DNA of 64,000 nucleotides from Aedes albopictus (GCF_035046485.1 NC_085137.1:476123396-476187395), one strand, 5' to 3'; shown: positions 34,612-46,080, counted from the stretch's first letter. Notes: generated from the sequence alone by a model not told the origin. Made by a program: numbers and translations.

Positions 34612-35932
34612 TTTGCCTTTCTCGTACACTTAGTGTACTAAAATACTATATGTTCACTCAAAAAACGATTTTCCGAAAAAAGGCTCGGAGGATCAAGTCG
34701 CATATACCAATCAACTCAGTTCAACGAATTGAGATTATGTCTGTATGTGTGTATGTATGTATGTATGTATGTATGTATGTATATGCGCAAAATAAGTTCA
34801 CTCACTTTTAAGGCACTTCCCATTGGCCGATTTTTCGGATTATAGCTTGAATCGTACCGGAATTGTTTGCTATCAAAAATGGCCCAGATCGGTCAAGGCG
34901 TTCCGGAGTTATGACCATTTCAGTGATCCGGACCAGCACAGGTAGAACTGACCGTATATAAAACTGAACTAGCCTTATCATGCGATACATCAAACTGGGC
35001 GATTTTTGTAACCTTTAGCATGGTTGATGAGTTTTGTGCGGAAATCAACACTGGAGACCAGAAGCTCCACGATGTCGGTCCAAAAATCAAGATGGCAGCC
35101 AAATGTTCAAGGTGGCGGCTCAAAGTTCAAGATGGTGGCTGTTTATTAGAGATTTAGCTCTCAAATTTAAGATGGCCTCAGTTTAAAGAAGTTTAAGGCT
35201 CTAAAACCATGCAATATGGGTATATTTGGTATAGGGAAGAAGTCTGGAGTCAAATAATGACGACCAGAATGTATAAGATGGCGATCTAAAATCAAAGATG
35301 GCGACTGTTTGATGGAGATTTAGGCTCTAACGGCTGTTTAATGAAGTTTTAGGCTCTAAAACCATGCTATATTGGTATACTTGATATGGGGAAGACTTCC
35401 AGAGTCAAAAAAGGCGATCAGGATATCCAAGATGGCGATCTAAAATTTAAGATGGCGGCATCGAATTCAAAATCGCGGATGTTTAATGGAGTTTAGGGCC
35501 TGAAACAATGCATTATTGGTATATTTGGTATGGGGATGATGTCTGGATTCTAAAAATAGCGACTAGAATATCCAAGATGTTGATCCAAAATACAAGAGGG
35601 CGGCTCCAAATTCAAGATGGCGGCTGTTTAATGAAGTATATTTTTCGTAGGGAAGATGCTTGGACGCCAAAAATGGCGACCAGAGCATCCAAGATGGCAA
35701 CCTTAAATCCTAAATGGCGGCTTCAAATTCAAGAAAGCGTCTTTTTCTTAAAAGTTTGAGGCTCAAACATTGAAAGCCAGATAAACTATATGATTTCTGA
35801 TATCATGAAATGGATTTCTGTTAACGGTATGAAAATGCGATATACATCAACATTTCGCTTGAGTTTTATTGAAACGGGGTTCGAAGGCTCGAGAAAGGCG
35901 CCATCACTGCTAGGTGGATTAATTAGGGTTTT
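34612..35932 (+). mobile_element. diverged satellite-bearing element with AAGATGGCGGC array
   Basis: Same start (TTGCCTTTCTCGTACACTTA) and leader as the other copies, with a (TATG)n run at about 34745-34790. Past 35060 the 152 bp monomers give way to loose repeats built on CAAGATGGCGGCT, TTTAATGGAGTTTAGG, AAACCATGCAATAT and GGTATGGGGA. It ends near CTAGGTGGATTAATTAGGG, the same end motif as 60410-60430. A sister copy is at 54361-55300. Confidence 0.75.
34745..34790. repeat. (TATG)n microsatellite
   Basis: About ten GTAT/TATG units inside the leader of the satellite element. Confidence 0.95.
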
Positions 35933-35934
35933 TA

Positions 35935-36008
35935 TCTGTATTAACGAGATTTTTAACCCTAGGCTAGTTCATCTCGGAACCCACACTTTACTTCCCTTCC
36001 GAAGGCAG
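35935..36008 (-). mobile_element. non-LTR retrotransposon 3' end fragment
   Basis: ATTAACGAGATTTTTAACCC then TAGGCTAGTTCATCTCGG parallels the tail insertion at 11030-11075 (GAGACTTTCAGCCCTTGGCT). Only about 75 bp remain, immediately after the satellite element. Confidence 0.45.
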
Positions 36009-36930
36009 GTGTGCTCACTACTGTTAGTGAGTGAGCCTGTTAGTGAGTGAGCCTGCTAGTGAGTAAATTAATAAGTTAGTGAGTAAGTGAGTGATATAGT
36101 GAGTTAGTGAGTAATGTTGTGAGCTGACAAGTAAATGAGTGAGTGAGCGATACTCTATGTCCAAAGGGAAGTATTATGGAAAGTAAATGTACCTCAAAGT
36201 TTTTTTTTAAAAAAACCGTATTTTTGAACTTCAAGATTCAGAATATGTACGGTTTAAAACATTCCATCTTTGGTTTTTTCTCATACATTTGTATGGGAAT
36301 AAAGGGAAAAAATTCAGAATATCAAAATCCAAGATGAAAAATTTTAAGCCGCATAGATTTTGAAACTAGAAGTCCAAATCTACGATCCTAGGGAATAACA
36401 TTTTGGGTATATTCACTTTTCAAAATACTTCCCTTTGGACATCGCGTGAGCGCGTGAAACAGTTAATAATTTAGTCAAAGAGTTAGTTAGTGAGCGAGTC
36501 TGCTAGTGAGTGAACATGTGTGAGTTAGTGAGCGATGTAGTGAGTTAATAATCTAACGAGTGGGTGAGTTGCCAAGAGCGTCAGTTAGTGAGTAAGTAAG
36601 CCTGTAAGTGAGCGTTGTTGTGAGCTGGTATGTGACGTTATGAGTTAGTGAGTAATGTAGTGAGTAGTGTGTGAGTTAGTGATTGATGTAGTGAGCTGAT
36701 ATATTGATTAGTGCAGATGAGCAAGTGAGTTAGTAAGTGAGCTAGTGTGTTAGTGAAATAGTGACTCTCTGAGCGTGTTAATGAATGAGTATGTGAGTAA
36801 ATGAGTGAATGAGTGAGTTGGTGAGTAATGTAGTGAGTTTATAGTTTAATATGTCAGATCGTAATAGAGTGACCGGGTAAGCAAATGAGTTAGTTAGTAA
36901 GCAAGTGTGTGCGTTAATGATAAATGTGAC
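36009..36930. repeat. TTAGTGAG satellite, plus sense, interrupted by a MITE
   Basis: Loose TTAGTGAG/GAGTGAGT repeats at 36009-36156 and 36443-36900. Same family as 25806-26388. Confidence 0.8.
36157..36442. mobile_element. MITE with perfect 19 bp TIRs
   Basis: ATGTCCAAAGGGAAGTATT at 36157-36175 and its exact complement at 36424-36442. 286 bp, AT-rich inside, inserted in the TTAGTGAG array. A target duplication is not obvious. Confidence 0.7.
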
Positions 36931-37309
36931 CAAAAAGATTGGTTGAGAAACAAGTAAAAAAAATTGAAAAACTTGAAGGTAGGAGATACCATAACAGGAT
37001 AATGATCCCCATGCCAACCCCCTCCACCATGCAATGTTGCGGTAGCTAGCATTACTTGGATGAAAGCGTTCATGCCTTGGATTTGGAGGGTAGTGTAGGA
37101 TAAAAACAATATCTGCTGAGATCAGTTGACAGTTTGGTCCAATCCGTTCAAACGGTCTGACTTAAATTGCTGGCAACAACAACCTTGTGCTCATTACCAT
37201 GGAGATTTCATTTCATTTGTTCAAAAGTAACAACGTTTTGTTACGCTTTCTATCATTTCGTTGTGAAAAGTTGGCTTCATTAGGAATGTTGCAAATTAAC
37301 TTTACTTTT
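36931..37309. other. unique spacer between opposed TTAGTGAG arrays
   Basis: Contains GATACCATAACAGG and CCCCTCCACCATGC words but no recognised feature. Confidence 0.35.
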
Positions 37310-37860
37310 GAACCTCCTCACACTTACTCGCCAGCCCACTCACTCACAAGCTCACTTTACAAATTTTATTGCTTCGCTCATCAAGTCACTTGGTGTCTAA
37401 TTCACTAATTATAATTCATCTGCTCACTCAATAACTCACTTAAACACTTATTCAAAAACTCACCCATCAATTCAATTACTCGACAACCTTTTCACACTTA
37501 ATATTGCATTTTCTCACCAACTTTACCACTAACTTGCAATTTACATACCAAATTAATCAATTCACTCCCCAATTAACTTAAAACTTTACTCATTAACCTC
37601 ACAAAATAGTTCACCATGTCAATCAATCTTTAATTCACTTACTCGTCGCTGACTTATCAATCCATTCACTCATCATTACTTCATTCACTTCTCAAATAAT
37701 GTATTCATCAACCCACTAACATATCAATTCACTCCTTCGCCAATTCACTTGCTAACTCACGCATTCTTCAGCTCACTAACTTACAAAGTCACTAACTCAT
37801 AAACGCAATAACTTATCCCACTCACAGGGAAACTCATTCACCAACTGACTAACTACCTCT
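37310..37860. repeat. TTAGTGAG satellite, minus sense (CTCACTAA)
   Basis: Loose TCACTAACTCAC/ATTCACTC repeats, the reverse complement of the arrays at 25.8 and 36 kb. Confidence 0.75.
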
Positions 37861-37987
37861 CAAACACCGGGTTTTATAGAAGGTCTCTGTGTTTGTTTTG
37901 CGTTGTGAAATTTTAGAAAATTACAATTTTTTGTTACAATCTATCGTGAGACAAGTGAGTAAATAGATAAGCAAGAATCAATTCACC

Positions 37988-40215
37988 TACTTATCCGCCC
38001 TTTGTCAATAATATGAAAAACCCCTCTTTTGTCGCTTTTCCTGCGTACAAGACTGCCTTTAGGGATTACTTCTGGAATACTCCCAGTGATTCCCCCAAGA
38101 ATTTTTGGAGGAATTTCTCTAGGAAATCCTGCAAGGATTCCTCCAGTGAGTCCTCCAGGAATTCCACTAAGCACCTTCAGCAGTTCCTCTGTGATTTTGC
38201 CAGGAATTTCTCCGGGCATTCCCCCACAGATTTATTAAGTGATTCCTTCAGAAATTCCTGCATGGATTCCATCAGGATATTTTTCAAGTATACCTCTACG
38301 GATTTCTTAAGGTATTACCCCAGAGAATCTTCCAAAGAATTCTCCTCAAATTTCTTCAAGGATTCCTCCAGTGAATCCTCCAGTGTTGATTTAGGAATTC
38401 CACCAAGATTTCTCTAATTGTTCCTCCAGAGATTCATCCTGGAATTTCTCCAGGAATTCTTCCAACCAATACAATCCTACGATTTTTTGCCAGGAATTTC
38501 TCTGAGATTTCTGAGAAAACATTTTTGAGTGCTCAAAAATGTAGTGGTTTCTCAGGGTATCGCTGCACTTTCCAGGCATTCCTCAGAAAAGGAATTCCTC
38601 AATAAGTTTATCCAGGGATTTTCCAACAATTTCCCTTAGGGGCTGTCCATAAACCACGTGGTCATTGGGGGGGGGGGCGGGGGTTCGGCCAATGACCATT
38701 TTGTATGGACAAATAAAAAATTGTGTATGGACGAATGACCACGCGGGGGGGGGGGGGGGGATTGGTTGAAAAGTCCCAAAAAAATGACCACGTGGTTTAT
38801 GGACAGCCCCTTAGGAGTTCCTCCAGGGATGCTTCGAGGGGTTCCTTCAGAGACTCCTCCTGAAATTTTCCCAGTAATTGCTCCAGATATTTCTCCAGGA
38901 AATCGTCCAAACAAGTTCCACTAATTCTCCAGGAGTCATCCAGGAAATTCTCCAAGAAATCTTCCTGGGGTTATCTCAAGAAATTTCTTCACAGATTGCT
39001 GATGGAACTCCTCCAAGGATTCCTGTAGTGATTCCTCTAGCTTTTCCACCAGGGATTTCTCCAGGTATTTCTCCGATAAATCCTCATGCGGAGTTTTTTA
39101 GGAATCCAGGCACTTGGAGGACTATCAGAATTCAGAAAGAAATCATTGGATGAACTGCTGGATGAATCTCTGAAGCAATTCTTAAAGGAATCTCTAGAGT
39201 TATTTGTGAAGGAATCCCTGGATAAACACTGGAGAAAACAAAGGAACAGAAGGCATCTCTAAAATAATTTGTCCAAACATTTCTCCAGATGTTTCTGCAG
39301 GGATTTATCCTGGAATTCATCCTGGAATTCCTCCAGGCATTCCTTTTCAAAAAATCCCCAGAGATTTATCAAGGAGTTACATCAGGATTCCTCAAGAAGT
39401 TTCTCCAGGGATTGCACTAGGAGTTCCTTCAAGCATTTCTCCAAGAATTTCTTCAGGAATTCCTCCAGGGATTTCTCAAGAAATTCCTCCAGAGATTCCT
39501 CAACATAGGATTCCTTCAAAGATTCGTTAAGGGTTTCTTTAGGGATTCCACTAGAAGATCCTTCAAGGAGTTCCTCCAGAGATTCCTCCAAGAAATTCTC
39601 TAGAGATTTCTCTAGGAGTGTCTTCAAGAATTCCATCAGGAAATCCTCCAGGGATTTCTCCAAGGATTCCTCCAGGAATTCCTCGAAGAAATCCAGCAGG
39701 GAATCTACCAAGAAATGTTTTCAAATATTCTGCCTGGAATTCTTCCAGAGAGTGCTTCCAGTATTCCTTCAGGAATTCATCCAGCATTTCCTCCAGATAT
39801 TCCATCAGTTCATACTCCAGGACTTCCTTCAAGAATCCGGATACCGGGAGGATTCCCTGGAGGAACTCACGGAGTAATCCCAGGAGGAATTCTTGGAAAA
39901 ATCCCTGGAGGAACCGCTAGAGGAATCTATTTGAGAATTTTTTGAAAAGTCTTGGGAAAACTATGGATGATTAGACGAAACCCTGGAATAGGAAACTTGG
40001 AGAAAAATCTGAAGAAATCCATGGATGAGTTGCTCTGGGAATCCCTGGAGAAATTCCTGGATAATTTTCAGAGAAATTCTTGAAGGAATCTAAAAGGATT
40101 TCCTAGTGCAATTTCCTGAAAGAATTACTCGGAAAAACTCTTTGAGGATTTTGAGTTCGTGTAGGAATCCCTTGGAAAGTTCCTGGATTAATCTCTGAAG
40201 CAACTCCTGAAGGAA
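37988..40215. repeat. GGAATTCC-like satellite, block B (degenerate)
   Basis: Degenerate CCTCCAGGAATT/GGATTCCTCCAG units, sense switching in places (39890 onward reads GGAGGAATTC). More diverged than block A and without clear higher-order copies. Interrupted by the MITE at 38639. Open frames such as 38013-38417 plus and 39382-39711 minus are by-products. Confidence 0.8.
38639..38810. mobile_element. short GGGGCTGTCC MITE, TSD TTA
   Basis: 172 bp. Ends GGGGCTGTCCATAAACCACG and its exact complement, then GTGGTCATT, a G-run, TTCGGCCAATGACCATT, and a second G-run. Flanked by TTA at 38636-38638 and 38811-38813. Nearly identical to 54452-54625, and its ends match the 1.2 kb element at 11328. Confidence 0.9.
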
Positions 40216-40822
40216 TTTCCGAAGAGTTCAAAAACAACTGTTTCCCAACTGTGCATCCATACTAAACTGCATGTGTCTTTTGTCCCTATTGCCGTCACTG
40301 TGAACCACTGTGCTCGGAGAGAAATTCCTAACACCCAGCCATCAGCGAGTGCCAGAACGAGAATGCTGCATGATCCCGCTCTATGTATGGTGTTCAGTGC
40401 AGTGCAGTGTTCCGCAAGGTGGCACACACATACAGATTCTCGCTAAATTTCATCAAAATAACATTATCTGCGATAAAATCATTGACGTAGTTTTGCTTTA
40501 CCGCGGAAATTCGCTGACGCGCGTCTACTTGTTTTTTTTTGCGCCATGGAACGGGATGCTTCATGTTAGAGTGGATTTTTTTTTGCGACGTGGGAGAAGT
40601 CAGCCTGTAAAATATCAAAGTTCATTGGCGTGAAAAAGTTAGGAAAGGGCCATTTGCGAACCCGAAATGCATTTTTGATAGAATGCTAGCAGGTTGACAA
40701 ACTCAATTTATGAAACTAGTTCTATTTTTATTGGTTGTGAAGCATTTCACACACTCACTGCCCAAACGCATCGAAAACAATTTCAGAACGTCCCCCAATG
40801 CATGGCCCCATCCCGTACTTAC
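40216..40822. other. presumed intron of the glutamate receptor gene
   Basis: Unique DNA following the donor at 40822 (minus sense). Short frames; no second exon recognised. Confidence 0.4.
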
Positions 40823-41080
40823 CGTCGTGCGAGTCGTACATGTAGATGATCCGGTCCCAGCCGTAGTACCGCACGGTGTCGATGATGGCCTGGTAGTAGT
40901 CGGGCCGCATGCTGATGGCAAAGTCCAGAAAGCCCGACGACGGCGTCAGGACTTTTTCCGGGAACCAGGGCGTGACGAACGGCATCTGGAACGTGTTGCT
41001 GTACGAGTGCAGTGTGTCGAAGGAATCCGGCGAGACGGCACCGAGCATGGCGAACACGCCGCGGGAAAATTGATTACATA
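40823..41080 (-). CDS. AMPA-type ionotropic glutamate receptor, one amino-terminal-domain exon
   Basis: Minus-strand exon of 258 bp. The acceptor is a long pyrimidine tract ending CTGCAG just above 41080, and the donor GTAAGT lies just below 40823. It reads from CNQFSRGVFAMLGAVSPDSF through FQMPFVTPWFPEKV, ISMRPDYYQAIIDTV and RYYGWDRIIYMYDSHD. This is the periplasmic-binding-protein-like (ANF receptor) amino-terminal domain of iGluRs. The FVTPWFPE and YYGW-YDSHDG segments match the insect AMPA class (GluRIA/GluRIB type) rather than kainate or NMDA subunits. In those receptors this extracellular domain drives subunit assembly, while ligand binding and the pore lie further C-terminal; none of that is in view. 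The exon starts after the first base of a codon and ends after the first base of another (phase 1-1). Its GC-rich third codon positions contrast with the AT-rich repeats around it, supporting a live gene with very long introns. Confidence 0.92.
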
Positions 41081-42580
41081 CTGCAGATGGGGAAGAGAGA
41101 AAAGGGGAAAAAGAAAAAAAGGATGAAAAATACGCGACTTCGAGGGAACGAAGACGGGATAAGTCGAGAAATTGTTTAATGACATTAGTGCATCCCATGG
41201 TGGATGTCAGACTGTATATGTAAGTTGACGACACAGGGACGGTTAGTTATTTTCTTTTTCTTCAACATTGTGGTTAAAATGTATTTCATATACATTGATG
41301 AGTCCAAGTTTTCTTGGAAATTATTAACAACAGGTTAGCCACGACGCACTTCGAAATTCTATTTACATAACTAGCTCCCAACCGAACGCACAATTTGAAT
41401 CGAAACTGTTCGTATCTCTGCGCTGATAACGACGTTTTTGACAAATTAATTTATCTCCCATGCGAGATGAGATGGGTGGTAGGACCAGCCAAAGCAGCAC
41501 ATTCACCAGTCGGTGCTGCAGAGAAGAGTGCAGAGAAGGGGTGGGTTTCGCATGTATCCCATATTTGCTTGTTTGGCTTGTTGTTGTTTGTGTTTATGTG
41601 AGACTGCGGTATTTCAATTAGTGGAATCAGAGCCTTCTCTTCTCTGTCTCTAACCATGTATGTCACCTCGATACGTGGTGCATTTTCATCCGATGCAATG
41701 CAGCATTATACGCACATGCTGGTTCGAGTTTTGTGTGCTTTGTGGCATCGAAAATGACAAAGTTGGTGGTAATATTTTTCTAGTCTTCAAAGAAATTTAT
41801 TTAATTACAACTAATGGATGGATGGGTTCAAATTTGATATATCTACTGTAGAGGGCCTGTATAGCCCAGGCGATTTAGGCACTAGTTTTTAGCAGAATGA
41901 AATATGATGAGGTTGAGGGATTCAATTATTAATCCGACCATGATTTTTTCGATATTGTCCAAATAGTTGGATTGGAGTTGAATTTTTGGATAACCTTGGT
42001 AATTTTTAAAACCACCTTCTATTAAAATTCTAAAAGGAATACTCAGATGAACTTACAGTAGAATAGCACTGTTCTTTTTGAGAGATTCTTCATTGATAAC
42101 TGAAACAGATTGAAGTGAAATACTCATAAAAAATCTTTCTTTTTTTGACAACTTTTTTGAAAAATTTTCTGGGAAAGTTCTGATGCATTTTTTTCATCTA
42201 AACACATTCACAGTTTTGAATGTTGTTGTGGCGGTAATCTCTTTGTATTTCTAAGAGTCGTTCAGTGAAAGTAATTATGACATTAGTTTAAATTAAAATC
42301 TTTTCACTTATAATCTTACAGGTTTGAGATGAGCGCGAGTGATTTCGTAATGGAGTTTCTGAATAAAAATACGGTGAAAATTTTTTTGGAACTCTGGGAA
42401 ACAACAATCATTTTTCTGTGAAGTAAGTTGCTGTGAAATTACTTCCAACTTCATAGAACTTTTATTGCAAATCTAAAAAAAACATGATTTTTTGTAATTG
42501 TGATAAAGGAATTTTGATTGACTTCCAGTACATATGAATAATAATCAAGATAAAAATTACAGAAACATAACGAGGTTATT
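41081..42580. other. presumed intron of the glutamate receptor gene
   Basis: Starts with the pyrimidine tract of the exon's acceptor (minus sense). The rest is AT-rich and unique, with no recognised repeat or exon. Confidence 0.4.
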
Positions 42581-42660
42581 CTAGGTGGCAGGTCCGTGCA
42601 TAGAAAAGGCGACAAGGGAGGGTTTTTTTCTCAATTTTGACAAAGGGCGGAGGGGTGCCT

Positions 42661-42917
42661 TCTTCTTCTTCTTCTTTTTGGCTCCACGTCCCCACTGAGA
42701 CTTGGCCTGCCTCTCTTCAACTTAGTGTTCTTTGAGCATTTCGACAGTTATTAATTGAAGGGCTTCCTTTGCCCGCCATTGCATGAATTTGTATAATGTG
42801 AGGCAAGTACAATGATACACTATGCCCAGGGAGTCGAGAAATTTTTCCCGACCGGAACGGGAATCGAACCCGCCGTCTCCGGATTGGCGATCAATAGCCG
42901 TAATCACTAGGCTAACT
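42661..42917 (-). mobile_element. tRNA-derived SINE with 12 bp TSD
   Basis: On minus, a tRNA-like head (42842-42917) with A-box-like TAGCCTAGTGATTACGG and B box GGGTTCGATTCCCGTTCC, a body of about 170 bp, and an AAGAAGAAG tail. Flanked by GGAGGGGTGCCT at 42649-42660 and 42918-42929. This is the architecture of the Feilai-type SINEs described from Aedes; the family name is not confirmed. It may sit inside a small TIR element (CTAGGTGG near 42581, CCACCTGG near 43000). Confidence 0.85.
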
Positions 42918-43039
42918 GGAGGGGTGCCTAATGTATGGAAAATCGGCAATGGGAGGGGTTTAACTCCCAAAACCCCTCCGTTGTGCATCTGACCACCTGG
43001 CAAGCCCGGTCTTCCGCTTGGGCATTCAAGATAAAGCAA

Positions 43040-43960
43040 AAGGGGGATTCCAGGAAGTTACCACAGAACCCATAAAAGGGCTTCATAGACGTTTCAAGGG
43101 GTTGTAACAGAACTTCAAGAACCTTTTAGGTGTTTGGTGTCAGGCTTCGTTGACGGTTTTTGGGATAACGGTGATTTTAAGGGCGTTTCAATAACATTGA
43201 GAAGGTTTCAGAGACGATTCAAGGGGCTTTGAGAGCGATTTAATGGGAGTGGGGTTTCAAGTGCCTTAAAAATTCATAACGAGGAATTCCAGGGGCATTT
43301 CAAGGAATTTCTAATAGTTTCTGGGGTTTCAGGGACGTTTTAAGGGTGCTCCGAGAGGTTAGGGGCGTTTGATAACATTTCAGCATTCTTTGAAACTACC
43401 CCAAGTAACGCACCTAAGACTTCCAAAACCAGCTAAAGAGCACCTGTTACGCCTATAAAACCCGCCGAAAATCCTCTGAAACTTCCTGCAATACCTTCGA
43501 AAGCCCCCGAAACCTGTTTCGATAATTAATGTTCATTAGCTAGCCGAGTGAGTTATTCGCAGTTTTAGGATCCACTGTATGACTTGAGGCATATATTGCA
43601 AAACTGTCATTACAAACTTCCATTATTGTAAGGCAAATAACATTCCTGCATAGAATGAAACGAAGCATAAATATAGTGTGTGACGGCAGTATACAACATT
43701 AGCCAACACTGGGAGACCCTTAAACGCCCCTGAGACCCCAAGAAGCGCTCCTGAAACTCCCCCCTAAAATGCTCTTGTTGCCCCCTAAAATGCTCTTGGG
43801 ACCTACAGGTACTCCCTGAAACTCCTTTGGATCCCCAGAATCGCATTAGGGCTCTTGAAACGCCCCTGTAGCGACCGTGAGTACCCTAGAGCCACTTGGA
43901 ACTCTTTGAGACTCCTTTAAACATCCCTGAGACCTTCAGGTACCCCTGGAAATACCTTAG
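43040..43960. repeat. GGGGTTTCAGGGGCGTTT degenerate array with strand switch
   Basis: About 43060-43385 reads GGGGTTTCAGGGACGTTTTA and similar. About 43385-43500 and 43700-43960 read the complement (CCCGAAACC, CCTGAAACTCC). A paralogous block lies at 48850-49450, sharing GGGTGCT-CGAGAGGTT and TTTGAGGGCGAT phrases in the same order. Confidence 0.7.
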
Positions 43961-44397
43961 ACTATCGATCGGTAAAAACCTTTTAGTTTAGCGTTAGCAT
44001 TAGCGTTAACGTAGTAACGGTATACTTCGTAGATTGGATACTAACAACATTTATGCACCTTTTGCTAATCTTGCTCGGACTGCTTTTCGGAACAAGGCCG
44101 GGAAGTTAACTTCGCTCCAATCTTATGCAAGAATACCAAAAGCACAAATGTCATTATTCCCGGCCACGCCCATCTTTACCGTTACTTGAAGGAAGTGTTG
44201 ATGTAGCACTTATTTAAGAGGCCTCCGACTCAGTGACACTCCCATAAGTACTACGGAGTGGGTGGTTGGGAGATGTATTATGTAGGTCAAGGATTCGCCT
44301 GAAAAGCTGGCGATGGACCCACGGCATTGGTTGTTTACTTGGTTAAAATTTAATCTTTTGAGAGCCGGCAATCAAAAGAGATTTTTTTCTATTTATT
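43961..44397. repeat. possible dispersed repeat, unassigned
   Basis: Higher-complexity sequence (AACAAGGCCGGGAAGTTAAC, then CCCGGCCACGCCCATC) with the look of a retroelement untranslated region. No open frame and no boundaries seen. Confidence 0.25.
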
Positions 44398-45417
44398 CCC
44401 GAGCAGAGGAGAATATCAAATTAATAACTACGAAATCACATAACCTGTTTTTATATCTTTTTTTGTTATTATTTAATTATCTAGGCATAGCTTTTCCATA
44501 ACAAATTTTGTTGGACAATCTCATTTTGTTATAATCGAGCTATTGATATACATTCACTCAATTACATTTCAATAACATGTTTTGTTATTGTTGCACTATT
44601 GATCAACTTATCAACAATGGCACAACAGTACCAAGTTTTGAAATCAAATTTCACAATTTGATAATAATGACCTGTCTTTTTGTTTTGTTTCATTTTTGTA
44701 TTCAGTAAGGACGGAAATTTCTGAATGATTCCTCTGAAAATTCCATAAGTAATGTTCGGAAAAACACTTGGAAGTTCTGGAAACCCCTTCGATACCCTGG
44801 AGAAGTCTTCAATAGAACTCATGGCGCAATCTTCTTAAAAATTCCAAAAGTAATTCTTCACATAATCACACATAATCACGGGAAATTCTGAAGAAATCCT
44901 TGAAGGGATTCTGTTCATAATTCTAGAGGAATTTTTGGGGTAGTCTTTGAAAATCTGTGAATGATTTTGTGGAAGAACTCCCGGAGAAATTTCTGGAAGA
45001 TTTTTTTACATTCTCTTAGAATGAAGTATTGTTACTCATGTTATTGGTGGGTTTTGTGGGAGACAAAGTGAATAATTTTATATAATAAATATCATAATTT
45101 TCTTAGTTACGATTTTGATATTATAACAAATTTTGTTTTCTAATTTTTATCAATAACATATTAATATCAAAATTTGTTATATAAATATTTCAAATTCACT
45201 GTTATTAAGTTGTTATTGAAACTAACAAAACAAGTTATTAAAATAGTTTTCCAAGAACATTTTTTTGCTATGATATTTGTTATTTTGCCGCTTATGACAG
45301 ACAAGTTAAGAACATAATGTGTTACGTTAATAACTTAAAAATAATCGATTCTATTATTCAGTTATTTTACCCAAATAACACAGTTCCTTATGCTGTTGTT
45401 ATTTCCTTCTGCTCGGG
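44398..45417. mobile_element. TIR element, CCCGAGCAGARG ends, ATAACAAAAT-rich
   Basis: Left CCCGAGCAGAGGAGAATA and right complement of CCCGAGCAGAAGGAAATAAC. The interior is full of AACAAAATTTGTTAT words. About 44700-45010 inside is decayed GGAATTCC-like DNA, probably a secondary insertion. No protein. A left-end fragment of the family lies at 12576. Confidence 0.6.
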
Positions 45418-45433
45418 TTGTTTAAATAATTAT

Positions 45434-46080
45434 GTTTCTGCTCAGTGAGAGGCCCAAGCAGAACCGATCCCTTCAGGGTCATCGGAAAATTTCAATAAAT
45501 GTTTAAAACGCGTGAAAAAAAAGAAAAAAAAAGATGGCGATCCGAGAAAAAAACCTCAATTACATTAAAAAAAAAACGCGAAGACAATGAAAAAAAAACA
45601 TCTCAATTAATTAAAAAAAAAGTCAACGAAAGTGAACGAAAATAAAATCAAAAGAAATTTTTTTCTATTCATTGTATAAGGCCGGAACAAATCTCATTTT
45701 CTTCTTTTGTCACTTTGCTCGTTAACTCGTCAAGAGGGAGGATGATAAATAATAAATGTATTTGATTAAAAATTATCCAAACAATTAGGCAAAATCGTCA
45801 AATTCATCGGATTTGTTAAAAAAGCTTTTCGAGGACTTCAATTTCACTTTAAAATTTTTAAATTTCTTAAATAATTTATTTGTGCCCCCCCTTAAAATGT
45901 CGAATTCCGGCAAAAATTTTCCGAGGGGGTGGTGACATAAGAGAAAATTGAAATTTGAGTCAGCCTAATTAAGTATGTTTCGGCTTAGTGCGAGGCACAA
46001 GCAGAACCGATCCCTCCAGGTTCATCGGATCTTTGCAATAAATGTTTAAAACGCGAGAAAAAAAATGGCACTCGAGAAAT
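45434..46080. repeat. direct duplication flanking a MITE
   Basis: CAAGCAGAACCGATCCC, CAGG-TCATCGGA and AATAAATGTTTAAAACGCG occur at 45450-45515 and again at 45990-46055. Both copies are followed by A-rich text with GATGGCGATCC/GGCGATCC words. The duplication probably predates insertion of the element at 45680. Confidence 0.6.
45680..45965. mobile_element. MITE related to 27224-27490, TSD TAA
   Basis: 286 bp. Ends GGCCGGAACAAATCTCATTT and the complement of GGCTGACTCAAATTTCAATT, with TTTTGTCAC/TTATGTCACC subterminal words and C- or G-runs. Flanked by TAA (45677-45679 and 45966-45968). Confidence 0.7.
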
